Shown: one piece after another, positions 42,596 to 51,377 of the stretch
How positions within the stretch are numbered: position 1 is the stretch's first letter
Layout: the number at the start of each line of letters is the position of its first letter
NCBI RefSeq assembly: GCF_006716185.1
Contig: NZ_VFOP01000001.1
Location: 620,001-684,000 of the forward strand
DNA from: Ornithinicoccus hortensis
GTDB taxonomy: Bacteria > Actinomycetota > Actinomycetes > Actinomycetales > Dermatophilaceae
DNA length: 64,000 nt
Reading direction: 5' to 3'
Position numbers and translations under genes: made by a program
The notes under the pieces: generated by a model
Told to the model about the DNA's origin: nothing
Databases searched by the model: none
Seen by the model: only the letters and a program-made list of their open reading frames with translations

Positions 42596-42696
42596 GATAG
42601 GTCGGACCAGGACAAACCGGAAGCAGAACATCCGGAAAGGGTCCTAGCGTGGTGGTCGTGACCGAGCGCAGCACGACGAGACGGACGGAGAACGCG

Positions 42697-43386
42697 ATGG
42701 ATCTGATCCTTGTGGGTGGGTTGTGGCTGGACGGCACAGCCTGGGACCAGGTGGTGCCGGCCCTGGCCGAGCACGGCTGCCGGGGCATCCCGGTGACCCT
42801 GCCGGGTCAGGGGGACGGGGCGGTGCGGGCCACCCTGGAGGACCAGGTCTCCGCGGTGCTGTCGGCCGTCGACGCCGTCGCAGCCGCCGGGGGCAGACCC
42901 TGGGTGGTGGGCCACTCGGCCGCGTGCACCCTCGCCTGGATCGCGGCCGACCGCCGGCCGGAACAGGTCGCCGGCGTCGTCCTGATCGGGGGGTTCCCGT
43001 CCGCCGACGGCGAGGCGTATGCCGACTTCTTCCCGGTCGTCGACGGGGCGATGGCGTTCCCGGGCTGGGAGCCGTTCGAGGGGCCCGACTCCGCCGACCT
43101 GGACCAGGCCGCCCGGGACCGGCTCGCCGCCGCGGCGGTCCCCGTGCCCGAAGGGGTCAGTCGGGGCACGGTCCGGTTGTCGGACGACCGGCGCCACGGC
43201 ATACCGGTCGTGCTGGTGTGCCCCGAGTTCTCTCCCGCGGACGCCCGGGCGTGGATCGACGCGGGTGACGTGCCGGAGCTGGCCAGCGCGACGTCCGTGG
43301 AATTCGTCGACATCGACTCGGGCCACTGGCCGATGTTCACCAGGCCCGCCGAGCTGGCCCGGATCCTGGCGGACGTGGCCAACTGA
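42697..43386 (+). CDS. Alpha/beta hydrolase
   Basis: 229 residues. It begins MDLILVGGLWLDGTAWDQVV, an oxyanion-hole region (GGLW) typical of the family, with the nucleophile elbow VVGHSAACTLAW (Ser near 77) and late catalytic His in IDSGHWPMF. It resembles the esterase/AB hydrolase 6 group; the substrate is unknown. CGGAG lies 8 nt before ATG 42697; a leaderless GTG at 42658, 7 nt after TAGCGT (42645-42650), would add 13 residues. It is divergent from the WYL regulator. Confidence 0.8.
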   Translation: MDLILVGGLWLDGTAWDQVVPALAEHGCRGIPVTLPGQGDGAVRATLEDQVSAVLSAVDAVAAAGGRPWVVGHSAACTLAWIAADRRPEQVAGVVLIGGFPSADGEAYADFFPVVDGAMAFPGWEPFEGPDSADLDQAARDRLAAAAVPVPEGVSRGTVRLSDDRRHGIPVVLVCPEFSPADARAWIDAGDVPELASATSVEFVDIDSGHWPMFTRPAELARILADVAN

Positions 43387-43416
43387 GGCCCGGGTCAGGT
43401 CACCCGCCGCGCCCGG

Positions 43417-44634
43417 TCACACGCCGGACTCGGCCGGGACCCGTCCGGACCGGACCGCCTGCTCCAGGGCGGTGTAGTCGCGCTCGGCCTGGTCGGCATA
43501 CGCGGTCGCCCACGTCGCGACCGCCTCGTCGAACCGGTCGGCCCGGTCCCCGGCATACCCGGTGATCCAGCCCAGGAACGGGTCGGACTGCGCCTGCAGG
43601 ACCCGTTGGGTCCCCACGACGCGGTGGCCCTCCCGCCCGTTGCCCGCCGACGCGAACCCGGCCGGCGGCGCCCACGGGATCCCGCCGTAGGTCTCGAGCA
43701 CCGACGGCGGGGCCTCCTTGGCCTGCAGGAACAGCGGCTCGTGGGACGGGCCCTCCAGGAGCAGGACGTAGCAGCGGGTGCCGACCGACCCGACCCCGAC
43801 CACCCGCAGCACGTAGTCGCGCAGGGTGAACTGCGAGACCAGCAACGAGGTGTCGGAGCGCAGTGTCGAGCGGTAGGCCTCGAACAGCCTGCCCACGTCG
43901 ACCTGCGCGCCGTGGTCGACGTGCTGGGCGGCCGGTGGCTGGTCCTGGATCCGCAGCGTGCCGTCCGCGTCCTTGACCGCGAGCTTGCGCAGGACCTGGT
44001 CGGAGGTGCGCTTGCGGGCCTTCTTGACCGACGTGCGGATCAGCTTCTGCGCCTCGGACGTGGCCACCTGCTCCAGCCAGTCGGTCTCTACCCGGAAGTA
44101 GTAGCGCTCCAGCGCCGTCCGGGTGTGCAGCCGCCGCAGCGCACGGCGGTAACCGCGCACGGCGCTCACGGCCGCCTCGCGGCACTGCTCCTCGGTCAGG
44201 CCGTTGTCCCGGCCCCCCACCACGACGCTGGTCGCGAGGCGCTTGACGTCCCATTCCCACGGCGCGAGCGAGGCCTCGTCGAAGTCGTTGAGGTCGAACA
44301 GCACCCTGCGTTCCGGGCTGGCGAACAGGCCGAAGTTGGAGATGTGGGCGTCGCCGCAGGCCACGATGTGGGTGCCGCAGCGGGCGTTGGTCGACAGGTC
44401 GTGTGCCATGAGCGCCGCCGTCCCGCGGAAGAACGCGAACGGGGACTGCAGCATCCGACCCATCCGCACCGGCACGAGGTCGGGCAACCGGTCGGCATTC
44501 TGCTGCTCCAGGATCTCCACCGGGTCACGGTCGTCCACCGCGAGCCGGGCCTGGCCGGAGCGCGGGACGGTGCGGCGCAGGGCCCTGCCACGCGCCTGGG
44601 ACTCGGTCAACAGGGGAGCGGCCGTATGCGGCAT
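43417..44634 (-). CDS. DUF2252 family protein
   Basis: 405 residues. The signature HIVACGDAHISNFGLFASPE and LFDLNDFDEASLAPWEWDVK is that of DUF2252, whose GDAHxxN and DFD elements resemble the catalytic loop of aminoglycoside-phosphotransferase-like kinases. A small-molecule kinase activity is plausible but unproven. AGGAGG precedes ATG 44634 by 4 nt. It faces the HNH gene with separate promoters. Confidence 0.87.
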   Translation of the reverse strand: MPHTAAPLLTESQARGRALRRTVPRSGQARLAVDDRDPVEILEQQNADRLPDLVPVRMGRMLQSPFAFFRGTAALMAHDLSTNARCGTHIVACGDAHISNFGLFASPERRVLFDLNDFDEASLAPWEWDVKRLATSVVVGGRDNGLTEEQCREAAVSAVRGYRRALRRLHTRTALERYYFRVETDWLEQVATSEAQKLIRTSVKKARKRTSDQVLRKLAVKDADGTLRIQDQPPAAQHVDHGAQVDVGRLFEAYRSTLRSDTSLLVSQFTLRDYVLRVVGVGSVGTRCYVLLLEGPSHEPLFLQAKEAPPSVLETYGGIPWAPPAGFASAGNGREGHRVVGTQRVLQAQSDPFLGWITGYAGDRADRFDEAVATWATAYADQAERDYTALEQAVRSGRVPAESGV

Positions 44635-44782
44635 CGGTCCTCCTCGCGTGGGGGTGAGGTCAAACTACTCCCGGCTGGTGGCCCGGGTCGATGGCTGCCG
44701 GCGTGGCGCGGAGTCCTCACGCCTGGGATGCGCGTCGGTGCTGGTCAGCAGCTCTGTCGGTGCCGGGGCCTACAGTGGACAT

Positions 44783-46069
44783 ATGATCGACGGTGGGGTC
44801 GGGGACGTGATCGGCGGGAGTGGGCCGGCGGGTGGGCTCGCCGTGCTGGAGACGCCCGGGTCGGGGGTCGGTGCCGCGCTGGGGCAGGCGGGGCAGGCAC
44901 TGGACCGGGCGCAGCAGGCCGCCGAGTTCCTGACCCGGGACGTCCAGGGCGAGCTGGTCGGCCACCTGGGGGTGTTGCAGGACATGCGACTGACCCAGGA
45001 GCGGCTGCTGCTGTCGGTGGTCCGCGAGGCTGCCGAGCGGGGGCTGCCCGACGAGGTGGGGCTCTCCCTCCACGACTGGGTGTCCGGGCAGTGCCCCTGG
45101 CTCGCGCCCGCGGACGTCTCCGACCTCGTTGCGGTGACCCGGGCGCTGAAGGACCCCGCCCACCAGTCCTTCCGGGAGGCGGTGGCGCAGGGGAGGTTGC
45201 CGGTCCGCCGGGCGGCGAAGGGGTTGCGCGCGCTGGAGCGGGTGCGGCCGGCCTGTGACGAGGAGACCTACGCGGGCGACGTCGAGATCATCCTGGGGGC
45301 GGTCTCGCGGGTCGAGTTCACCGACCGGGACCTGCGCCGGGTGGCGGACCGGTTGGTGTCGGCGGCCCTGCCGGAGCGGGAGGTGGCGGCCCGGGAGGGG
45401 TCGGTGCGGGAGCTGCGCGGGGTGCACGAGTCGTCCCTGGCGGACGGGACGCTGACCCGGTTCGTCGTGACCTGCGAGCCCGAGGGTGCCGCGTTCTTCC
45501 GGCAGGTGCTGACCTCGCCGTTGGCCGCCCCGGCCCCCGATGCGATGGGTCCGGACCCGCGGACGCCGACGCAGCGGCGCTATGACGCGCTGGTCACCGT
45601 GTTGGGCCGCGGGGTCGGGGCACCCCAGGGGACCCCGGGCACGGCCAAGGCCAAGGTGCTGTTGACGGTGTCCCTCGCCGACCTGCAGGGCATGGTGCTG
45701 GACCAGCCCGGGGTGACCCTGGGCGGCGACGTGGTGCCGCCGACCGTGGTGCGCAAGCTGGCCTGTGAGGCCGACCTGGTGCCGATGATCCTCGGCAAGG
45801 GCGGCGTGCTGCTGGAGACGGTGCAACCGACCCGGTATGCCACGGAGAAGCAGCTCCTGGCTCTCTATGCGCGGGACGGGCACTGCACATTCCCGGGGTG
45901 CACCGTGCCACCGGAGTGGTGCGATGCGCACCACGTGGTCTGGTGGTCCCGGGGCGGCAAGACCTACCTGCTCAACCTCGCCCTCCTGTGCGGGCGGCAC
46001 CACACGATCGTGCACCAGAAGGATCTGACGGCGACGATCGACGAGACCGGTGTGACCTGGCACGTGTGA
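44783..46069 (+). CDS. DUF222-HNH endonuclease family protein
   Basis: 428 residues. The N-terminal 250 are DUF222 (helical, with LSLHDWVSGQCPWLAPADVS and GRLPVRRAAKGLRALE). The C-terminus is an HNH nuclease: CTFPGCTVPPEWCDAHHVVW, then GGKTYLLNLALLCGRHHTIV. These genes occur in many copies in Micrococcales genomes, are linked to 13E12-type repeats and are thought to be mobile or homing-like. TACAGT (44771-44776) ends 6 nt before the ATG, so translation is leaderless. A second paralogue was not seen in the window. Confidence 0.87.
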   Translation: MIDGGVGDVIGGSGPAGGLAVLETPGSGVGAALGQAGQALDRAQQAAEFLTRDVQGELVGHLGVLQDMRLTQERLLLSVVREAAERGLPDEVGLSLHDWVSGQCPWLAPADVSDLVAVTRALKDPAHQSFREAVAQGRLPVRRAAKGLRALERVRPACDEETYAGDVEIILGAVSRVEFTDRDLRRVADRLVSAALPEREVAAREGSVRELRGVHESSLADGTLTRFVVTCEPEGAAFFRQVLTSPLAAPAPDAMGPDPRTPTQRRYDALVTVLGRGVGAPQGTPGTAKAKVLLTVSLADLQGMVLDQPGVTLGGDVVPPTVVRKLACEADLVPMILGKGGVLLETVQPTRYATEKQLLALYARDGHCTFPGCTVPPEWCDAHHVVWWSRGGKTYLLNLALLCGRHHTIVHQKDLTATIDETGVTWHV

Positions 46070-46084
46070 CGACCCCGCCCCGGA

Positions 46085-46103
46085 CCCGGCTGCACCAGCC
46101 GGG
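46085..46103. terminator. Hairpin after HNH gene
   Basis: CCCGGCTG-CAC-CAGCCGGG, a perfect 8-bp stem, lies 16 bp after the HNH stop in the convergent gap. A second hairpin, CCCCC-GA-GGGGG, lies near 46162-46173, just outside the SfLAP stop codon. Neither has a U-tract. Confidence 0.55.
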
Positions 46104-46175
46104 CCGTCGGCGTGTGTCCTGGGCCGTTCGTGGCTACGCGGGGAGGGGTCACGCCGCTAGGCGCCCCCGAGGGGG

Positions 46176-46916
46176 TCAGCCGAGTCCGTCCAGGAAGTCG
46201 AGCAGCTCCGGCATCCGGGCGACGGCGTCGCGGGCGATCAGGAACCCTAGGATCCCGACGATCCAGGCCGTCATCTCGCCACCGCTCTTCTCCATCCATC
46301 GGGCGATGCGCTGCAGGAGCGGGTCGACCAACCGGTGGGCGACCAGCCGTCCGGCCAGGAGGACGAGGGCCGGCAGGACCATCACGAGGCAGTAGACCGC
46401 CAGGGCGCCGACCTGCTCGGGGACGGAGAGGCCGGAGGTGCCCAGCAGCCCGATCGCGCCGAGGTAGGGCAGCATCGTGGCGACCTCCACCATCGCGGCG
46501 GCGAGGGCCAGCGTCACCAGACCTCCGAGGCCGGTGCGCGTGCCCTGCTGGCCTAGCGCGCGCTCGCGCCACCGGGTCAGCCGACCGGGCGCCCTCGTCC
46601 CGTCTGCATCCTTGCGTGGCTTGCCGATGAAAAAGCTCCACACCAGCAGGCCGACGCCGAGGACCAGTTGTGCCCGCAGGAAGACCGGGTTCTCGGTCAG
46701 GCCGTTGAGCTGGTCGAGCAGGGCACCCATCCCGAACAGGAGAGCGACCCCGACCCCGAGGTAGAACGCGGCCACCGTGCCCAGGAAGACGAGCATCCGC
46801 CCGACCGGCACCCGCCCCGGCGCGAGGAGGAACCAGATCGGGATGAGGAGGGTGCCGAAGCTGGTGGAGTCGACCAGGGCCAGCACCAGCAGCGTGCCGG
46901 CGAGTGCGAACGTCAT
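46176..46916 (-). CDS. SfLAP/GAP-family membrane protein
   Basis: 246 residues with six membrane helices. It begins TFALAGTLLVLALVDSTSFG, then GRMLVFLGTVAAFYLGVGVA and MVEVATMLPYLGAIGLL, the pattern of PF11139 (Sap, sulfolipid-1-addressing protein in mycobacteria; called GAP family elsewhere). In mycobacteria the family helps export surface glycolipid; here the substrate is unknown. The ATG at 46916 is followed by a good membrane start. It is divergent from the histidine kinase gene across 117 bp. Confidence 0.82.
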   Translation of the reverse strand: MTFALAGTLLVLALVDSTSFGTLLIPIWFLLAPGRVPVGRMLVFLGTVAAFYLGVGVALLFGMGALLDQLNGLTENPVFLRAQLVLGVGLLVWSFFIGKPRKDADGTRAPGRLTRWRERALGQQGTRTGLGGLVTLALAAAMVEVATMLPYLGAIGLLGTSGLSVPEQVGALAVYCLVMVLPALVLLAGRLVAHRLVDPLLQRIARWMEKSGGEMTAWIVGILGFLIARDAVARMPELLDFLDGLG

Positions 46917-47033
46917 ACGGTCATGCTCCGGGCCACCCACCCGTGCTGTCGTCGGTCGTCCGACCGAGATTGCGGCGGACCGGTGCGACTTTCGACCGAT
47001 CGGCGTGCGGGCCGTCTGTGCTGGGATAGCGCC

Positions 47034-48248
47034 ATGGACACCCCGCTCTCCCTGTGGCGCCGGCTGCGGGCGGAACCACGCCGCCGGGACGCGGTGGATG
47101 CCGCGGCGACGGCGGTGCTGGGGCTGGTGCTGATCCCGCTCGGCATGGTCGACGTCGTCGGCGGGGCGTCGTGGTCCCCGCCGGAGTGGGCGCAGGGACG
47201 GTGGTGGCACGCGGCGCCACTGCTCGCGGGGTGCGTGGCGCTGCTCGCCAAGCGACGGCGGCCGGTCACTGTCACGGCGGTCGTGGTCCCGCTGTTGGCG
47301 GTCGACGTCTACCTCGGCGGCAGCATCGGGATGTATGTGGTGCTGGTCGATGCGCTGTACTGCCTGGTGCTGCATACCCGCGCGGAGTGGGTCCGCCCGG
47401 CCATCATCGCCATCGGCGTCCCGATCGCCATCGCCCCGGTGGCGACGTTCGTGGTCACCGGGGACTCGCGGGCGACCGCGTTCATGCTGCTGCAGTTCTT
47501 CGCGCTGCTGGGGACTCCGGCGTGGTGGGGACTTTCGGTGCGCCAGCAGGCAGAGTTGGCCAGCCTCGAACGGGCGCGGGCCGAGGACCTGGAACGGCTC
47601 TCGGCGCTGCGCCGGACCACGGCGGTGCGGGAGGAGCGGAACCGGATGGCGCAGGACCTGCACGATGCCCTGTCCAGCAACCTGTCGACCATCGCGATCC
47701 ACTCGGGGGCCGCCCTCCGCCCCGGCCGGTCGCAGATCGAGGAGTCCCTGGTCGAGATCCGGGCTGCGAGCGTGCGGGCCCTGGAGGACCTGCGGGAGAT
47801 GATCCTGCTGCTCCAGACCGAGCAGGACCAGGTCTCCCCAGCGGCGCACCTGGCGGACCTGGCGACCCTGGTCGACTCCGCCCGGTCCACCGGCCTGCGG
47901 GTCACCGTCGACGGCGACCCTGCTGAGCTGCCCCCGTTGCCGTCCGTGGTCGACCACGCGGCCTACCGGATCCTCCAGGAGAGCCTGGCCAATGCGACCA
48001 AGCACGCGCCGGGCGGGCAGGTGGTGGTCGGCGTCCGGGAGGACGGGCGCCGGTTGTCCCTCGAGGTCAGCTGCCGGTGCCCGGACGGACGGGTCGGATC
48101 GTTCACAGGGAGCGGGATGGGGCTGCGCACCATGCGCGACCGGGCCACCACCCTGGGCGGTACGTTCGAGGCGGGGTGGAGCGCGGAGGACGAGCGGGTG
48201 TGGGTCGTGTCGGCGGCACTGCCCCTGAAGGAGGTGGTGGTCCGGTGA
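47034..48248 (+). CDS. Sensor histidine kinase (HisKA_3)
   Basis: 404 residues: four to six membrane helices (about 20-175), a coiled linker, phospho-acceptor His210 in MAQDLHDALSSNLSTIAIHS, and an HATPase domain with YRILQESLANATKHAPGG and SGMGLRTMRDRATTLGG. The D-box is altered (VSCRCPDGR instead of VxDNG), so ATP binding may be weak or atypical. A GATAGC-like -10 lies close to the ATG. Upstream, GGTCG-TC-CGACC (46954-46965) and a second CGACCGA copy (46993-46999) are candidate regulator sites. Confidence 0.88.
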   Translation: MDTPLSLWRRLRAEPRRRDAVDAAATAVLGLVLIPLGMVDVVGGASWSPPEWAQGRWWHAAPLLAGCVALLAKRRRPVTVTAVVVPLLAVDVYLGGSIGMYVVLVDALYCLVLHTRAEWVRPAIIAIGVPIAIAPVATFVVTGDSRATAFMLLQFFALLGTPAWWGLSVRQQAELASLERARAEDLERLSALRRTTAVREERNRMAQDLHDALSSNLSTIAIHSGAALRPGRSQIEESLVEIRAASVRALEDLREMILLLQTEQDQVSPAAHLADLATLVDSARSTGLRVTVDGDPAELPPLPSVVDHAAYRILQESLANATKHAPGGQVVVGVREDGRRLSLEVSCRCPDGRVGSFTGSGMGLRTMRDRATTLGGTFEAGWSAEDERVWVVSAALPLKEVVVR

Positions 48249-48898
48249 GCATCCGGGTCCTGCTGGCCGATGACCATGCCGCGATCCGCTCGGGCCTGCG
48301 CCTGATGCTGGAGAGCGGGGGCGGCATCGAGGTCGTCGCCGAGGCGGCCGACGGGGCGGCCGCCGTGACGAACGCCCGGGCGCTGCGGCCCGACGTGGTG
48401 CTGATGGACCTGCGGATGCCGGGCACCGACGGGATCACCGCGACCCGGCAGATCGTGGACGAGGGGCTCGCCCAGGTGCTGGTGCTGACCACCTACGACC
48501 TGGACGAGTACGTCTTCGGGGCGCTGCGGGCCGGCGCCGTGGGGTTCCTGCTCAAGACGGTCGAGGCGGACGCGCTGGTCGATGCAGTCCGGCGGGTCGC
48601 CGCAGGTGAGGGGGTGATCGCCCCGGAGGTGACGCGCCGGCTGCTGCACGCCTTCGTGTCGGTCGAGCCGCCCAGCGAGCCCGAGCCTCCCCCGTGGCTG
48701 GCCGAGCTCAGTGCCCGGGAGCTGGAGGTGCTGACCTACCTGGCGCAGGGCCGGTCCAACGCCGAGATCGGGCAGCAGCTGACGATCTCGGAGGGCACCA
48801 CCAAGAGCCACGTCTCCCGGGTGCTCGGCAAGCTCGGGTGCACCTCCCGGCTGCAGGCCGGGATCCTGGCCCGCGAGGCGGGGCTCGGCACGGAGTAG
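48245..48898 (+). CDS. NarL-family response regulator
   Basis: 217 residues. The receiver domain has DD at 9-10, phospho-acceptor Asp55 in VLMDLRMPG, Thr in LVLTTYD and Lys in LLKTVEADAL. The LuxR helix-turn-helix reads LSARELEVLTYLAQGRSNAE and LTISEGTTKSHVSRVLGKLG. The GTG overlaps the kinase stop (GTGA). Likely targets are its own operon, the divergent SfLAP gene or the MMPL transporter 55 bp downstream. Confidence 0.92.
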   Translation: MSIRVLLADDHAAIRSGLRLMLESGGGIEVVAEAADGAAAVTNARALRPDVVLMDLRMPGTDGITATRQIVDEGLAQVLVLTTYDLDEYVFGALRAGAVGFLLKTVEADALVDAVRRVAAGEGVIAPEVTRRLLHAFVSVEPPSEPEPPPWLAELSARELEVLTYLAQGRSNAEIGQQLTISEGTTKSHVSRVLGKLGCTSRLQAGILAREAGLGTE

Positions 48899-48953
48899 GC
48901 ACGCCCCCCTCGCGGGACGCGCGAGCCGCCCGCGCCTGGCATAGTCGGGTGCT

Positions 48954-50969
48954 GTGATCAGCAATCGACGGACCGCGTGGTGGGTGACCCTCGGTGGGCT
49001 GGTGGTGGCGCTCCTCGTGCTGGGGCTGCTCGGCGAGGCCGAGCGTTCGCCGTCCCCGACCGACTCGCTGCCGGAGGGGTACGACAGCACGGCGGCCACC
49101 GCGCTGCTGGGCGAGCTGCCGGAGGACGACGAGTCGGTGGCGCTCATCCTGTTCACCGCCGACGAGGGGGAGCTGGGCGACCGGATCGGCGAGCTCGAAC
49201 AACTGGTCTCCCCGCTGCAGCCGGCCGAGGACGGGACGGCGGCCCTCGGCATACAGACGGTGCCCTCGGCCACGGCGACCCAGACCTCGCAGGAGGTGGG
49301 CGACCTGCGCACCGAGCTGCGTGAGGCGGTGCCGGAGGGGGTGACGGTCCAGGTCACCGGGCCGGCCGGGATCGAGGCCGACCTGGCCGGGGTCTTCGAG
49401 GGGGCGAACACCACGCTGCTGATCGCGACCGCGTCGGTGGTGGCCCTGCTGCTGCTCGTGACCTACCGCAGCCCGGTCCTGTGGATCATCCCGCTGGCGG
49501 TGGTGGGGCTGGCCGACCGGATGGCCGCGGTGCTGGCGACCCGGGTCCTGGCGGCCTTCGACATCCCGTGGGACGAGTCGACGATCGGCATCCTGTCCGT
49601 CCTGGTCTTCGGGGCCGGGACCAACTATGCACTCCTGCTGGTGTCCAGGTACCGGGACGAGTTGCGCGAGCACGACGACCGGGGAGCGGCCATGGCGCTG
49701 GCGCTGCGCCGTGCCGCCGAGGCGGTCTTCGCCAGTGCCGCCACCGTCTTCGTCGGGCTGCTCACCCTGCTGTTGTCGGTCATCCCGACCACCCGGGGGC
49801 TGGGCCTCGCCTGCGCGGTCGGGATCCTCACCGCCGCCGTGTTCGTGCTCGTCGTGCTGCCGGCCGTCCTCGTGCTCTTCGGCCGCTGGGTGTTCTGGCC
49901 GCGGGTGCCGCAGGTCGGGCAGCAGGCGTTGGCGGACTCCCGGTCGGTCTGGCGGCGTGTCGGCGACCGCGTCGCCACCCGGCCCCCGGCATACATCGTG
50001 GGGAGCCTGCTGTTCCTGGCCGTGCTGGCCACCGGCCTCTTCCGGATCGACCTCGGCCTGAGCACCGACGAGCAGTTCCTGGAGACGCCCGAGGCGATCA
50101 CGGCCGCGACGCGGATCGCGCAGTCCTTCCCCGCCGGCACGGCGGAGCCCACCACCGTGGTGACCCGGGCCGGCGACGACGAGGCGGCCGCGCTGGAGGA
50201 GGAGCTGACCGCACTCGAGGGAGTCGGGTCGGCCCGGGTCAGCCTGCAGCAGGCGGGCATCACCCGGCTCGACGTCGTGTTGGATGCCGAGCCCGGCAGC
50301 GCCCAGGCGCAGGAGTCCGTGCGCGACCTCCGCGCGGCGGTCGCGGACCTGCCGGACACCCACGTGGGCGGCGCCGAGGCGGAGGCGCTGGACGAGGCGG
50401 AAGGCACCGCGCGGGACCGGACGCTGATCATCCCGCTGATCCTCGGCCTGGTGCTGGTCGCGCTCGCCGGGATCCTTCGCTCCGTGCTCGCCCCCGTCAT
50501 CCTGGTCGCGTCGGTGGTGTGCACCTTCGCCGCCAGCCTGGGGATCTCCTGGTGGCTGTTCACCGGCGTGCTCGACTTCTCGGCGCTGGACTCCGGGGTG
50601 CCGCTGCTGGCCTTCCTCTTCCTGGTGGCGCTCGGGGTGGACTACAACATCTTCCTGATCACCCGGACCCTGGAGGAGGCCCGCGGGCACGGCACCCGGT
50701 CCGGCGTGCTGCGGGCCCTCGGTGCCACGGGTGGTGTGATCACCAGCGCCGGCATCCTGCTCGCGGCGGTCTTCGCGGTCCTCGGCGTGCTGCCGCTCGT
50801 CGTGCTCGCCCAGCTCGGTGTGGTGATCTGCATCGGCGTGCTCCTGGACACCCTGCTGGTGCGCACGGTGCTCGTCCCCGCGATCGTGCTGACGCTCGGC
50901 GAGCGGTTCTGGTGGCCGCGGGTGGTGGCCGGCCCCGTCGGGACCGCCCCCGGGCGGCACCGCCGCTGA
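48954..50969 (+). CDS. MMPL-family transporter
   Basis: 671 residues, RND/MMPL architecture in two halves. Each half has one helix, an extracytoplasmic domain, then five to six helices. The first half has VFGAGTNYALLLVSRYRDEL and the second LGVDYNIFLITRTLEEARGH, the conserved proton-relay/GTDYNLFL motif of MMPL helix 4 and 10. It is smaller than mycobacterial MmpL proteins and probably exports lipids or drugs. TAGTCG (48942-48947) ends 6 nt before the GTG, so it is leaderless, with its own promoter after the response regulator. Confidence 0.9.
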   Translation: MISNRRTAWWVTLGGLVVALLVLGLLGEAERSPSPTDSLPEGYDSTAATALLGELPEDDESVALILFTADEGELGDRIGELEQLVSPLQPAEDGTAALGIQTVPSATATQTSQEVGDLRTELREAVPEGVTVQVTGPAGIEADLAGVFEGANTTLLIATASVVALLLLVTYRSPVLWIIPLAVVGLADRMAAVLATRVLAAFDIPWDESTIGILSVLVFGAGTNYALLLVSRYRDELREHDDRGAAMALALRRAAEAVFASAATVFVGLLTLLLSVIPTTRGLGLACAVGILTAAVFVLVVLPAVLVLFGRWVFWPRVPQVGQQALADSRSVWRRVGDRVATRPPAYIVGSLLFLAVLATGLFRIDLGLSTDEQFLETPEAITAATRIAQSFPAGTAEPTTVVTRAGDDEAAALEEELTALEGVGSARVSLQQAGITRLDVVLDAEPGSAQAQESVRDLRAAVADLPDTHVGGAEAEALDEAEGTARDRTLIIPLILGLVLVALAGILRSVLAPVILVASVVCTFAASLGISWWLFTGVLDFSALDSGVPLLAFLFLVALGVDYNIFLITRTLEEARGHGTRSGVLRALGATGGVITSAGILLAAVFAVLGVLPLVVLAQLGVVICIGVLLDTLLVRTVLVPAIVLTLGERFWWPRVVAGPVGTAPGRHRR

Positions 50970-51011
50970 GGAGAAAACCCCGCCAGGAGCCCATTGTCCT
51001 GCTGAGTATCA

Positions 51012-51040
51012 CCAGGTACCGTGTGATGCATGGTACCTGG
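51012..51040. promoter_or_regulatory. CCAGGTACC-N11-GGTACCTGG operator over padR start
   Basis: Perfect 9-bp arms (51012-51020 and 51032-51040) spaced by 11 bp. The right arm includes the last base of the ATG start codon. The probable promoter is TTGTCC (50994-50999), 17-bp spacer, TACCGT (51017-51022), so the operator covers the -10 and the transcription start. Autoregulation by PadR is the simplest reading. Confidence 0.75.
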
Positions 51041-51377
51041 CGACAGCGCGATCCTGAGCCACCTCCGGCGGGGTGCCCTGGAGTACTGCGTGCTCGCCAT
51101 GCTGCAGGACGGTCGGCTGTACGGACTCGACATCGCCCGCCGGCTCACCCGTGACGGTGTGCTGATGTCGAGCGAGGGCACGCTTTATCCCCTGTTGGCC
51201 CGGCTGCGCAAGGCGGGCCTGGTGGAGACCACCTGGCAGGAGTCCTCGTCCGGGCCACCCCGCCGCTACTACGACCTCACCGACCAGGGTGCCGCGGCAC
51301 TGGCCGCCTTCGAGCGCACCTGGATCCCGTTCCGCACCGCGGTCGACGCCGCGCTCAGCGAGGGAGGAAGACCGTGA
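51030..51377 (+). CDS. PadR-family transcriptional regulator
   Basis: 115 residues. The winged helix reads LRRGALEYCVLAMLQDGRLY, then MSSEGTLYPLLARLRKAGLV and SSGPPRRYYDLTDQGAAALA, all diagnostic of PadR. It usually represses a neighbouring membrane-stress or transporter gene. The ATG at 51030 lies 7 nt after TACCGT and inside the operator, so translation is leaderless. The stop overlaps the next gene (GTGA), a standard PadR-HAAS pair. Confidence 0.92.
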   Translation: MVPGDSAILSHLRRGALEYCVLAMLQDGRLYGLDIARRLTRDGVLMSSEGTLYPLLARLRKAGLVETTWQESSSGPPRRYYDLTDQGAAALAAFERTWIPFRTAVDAALSEGGRP

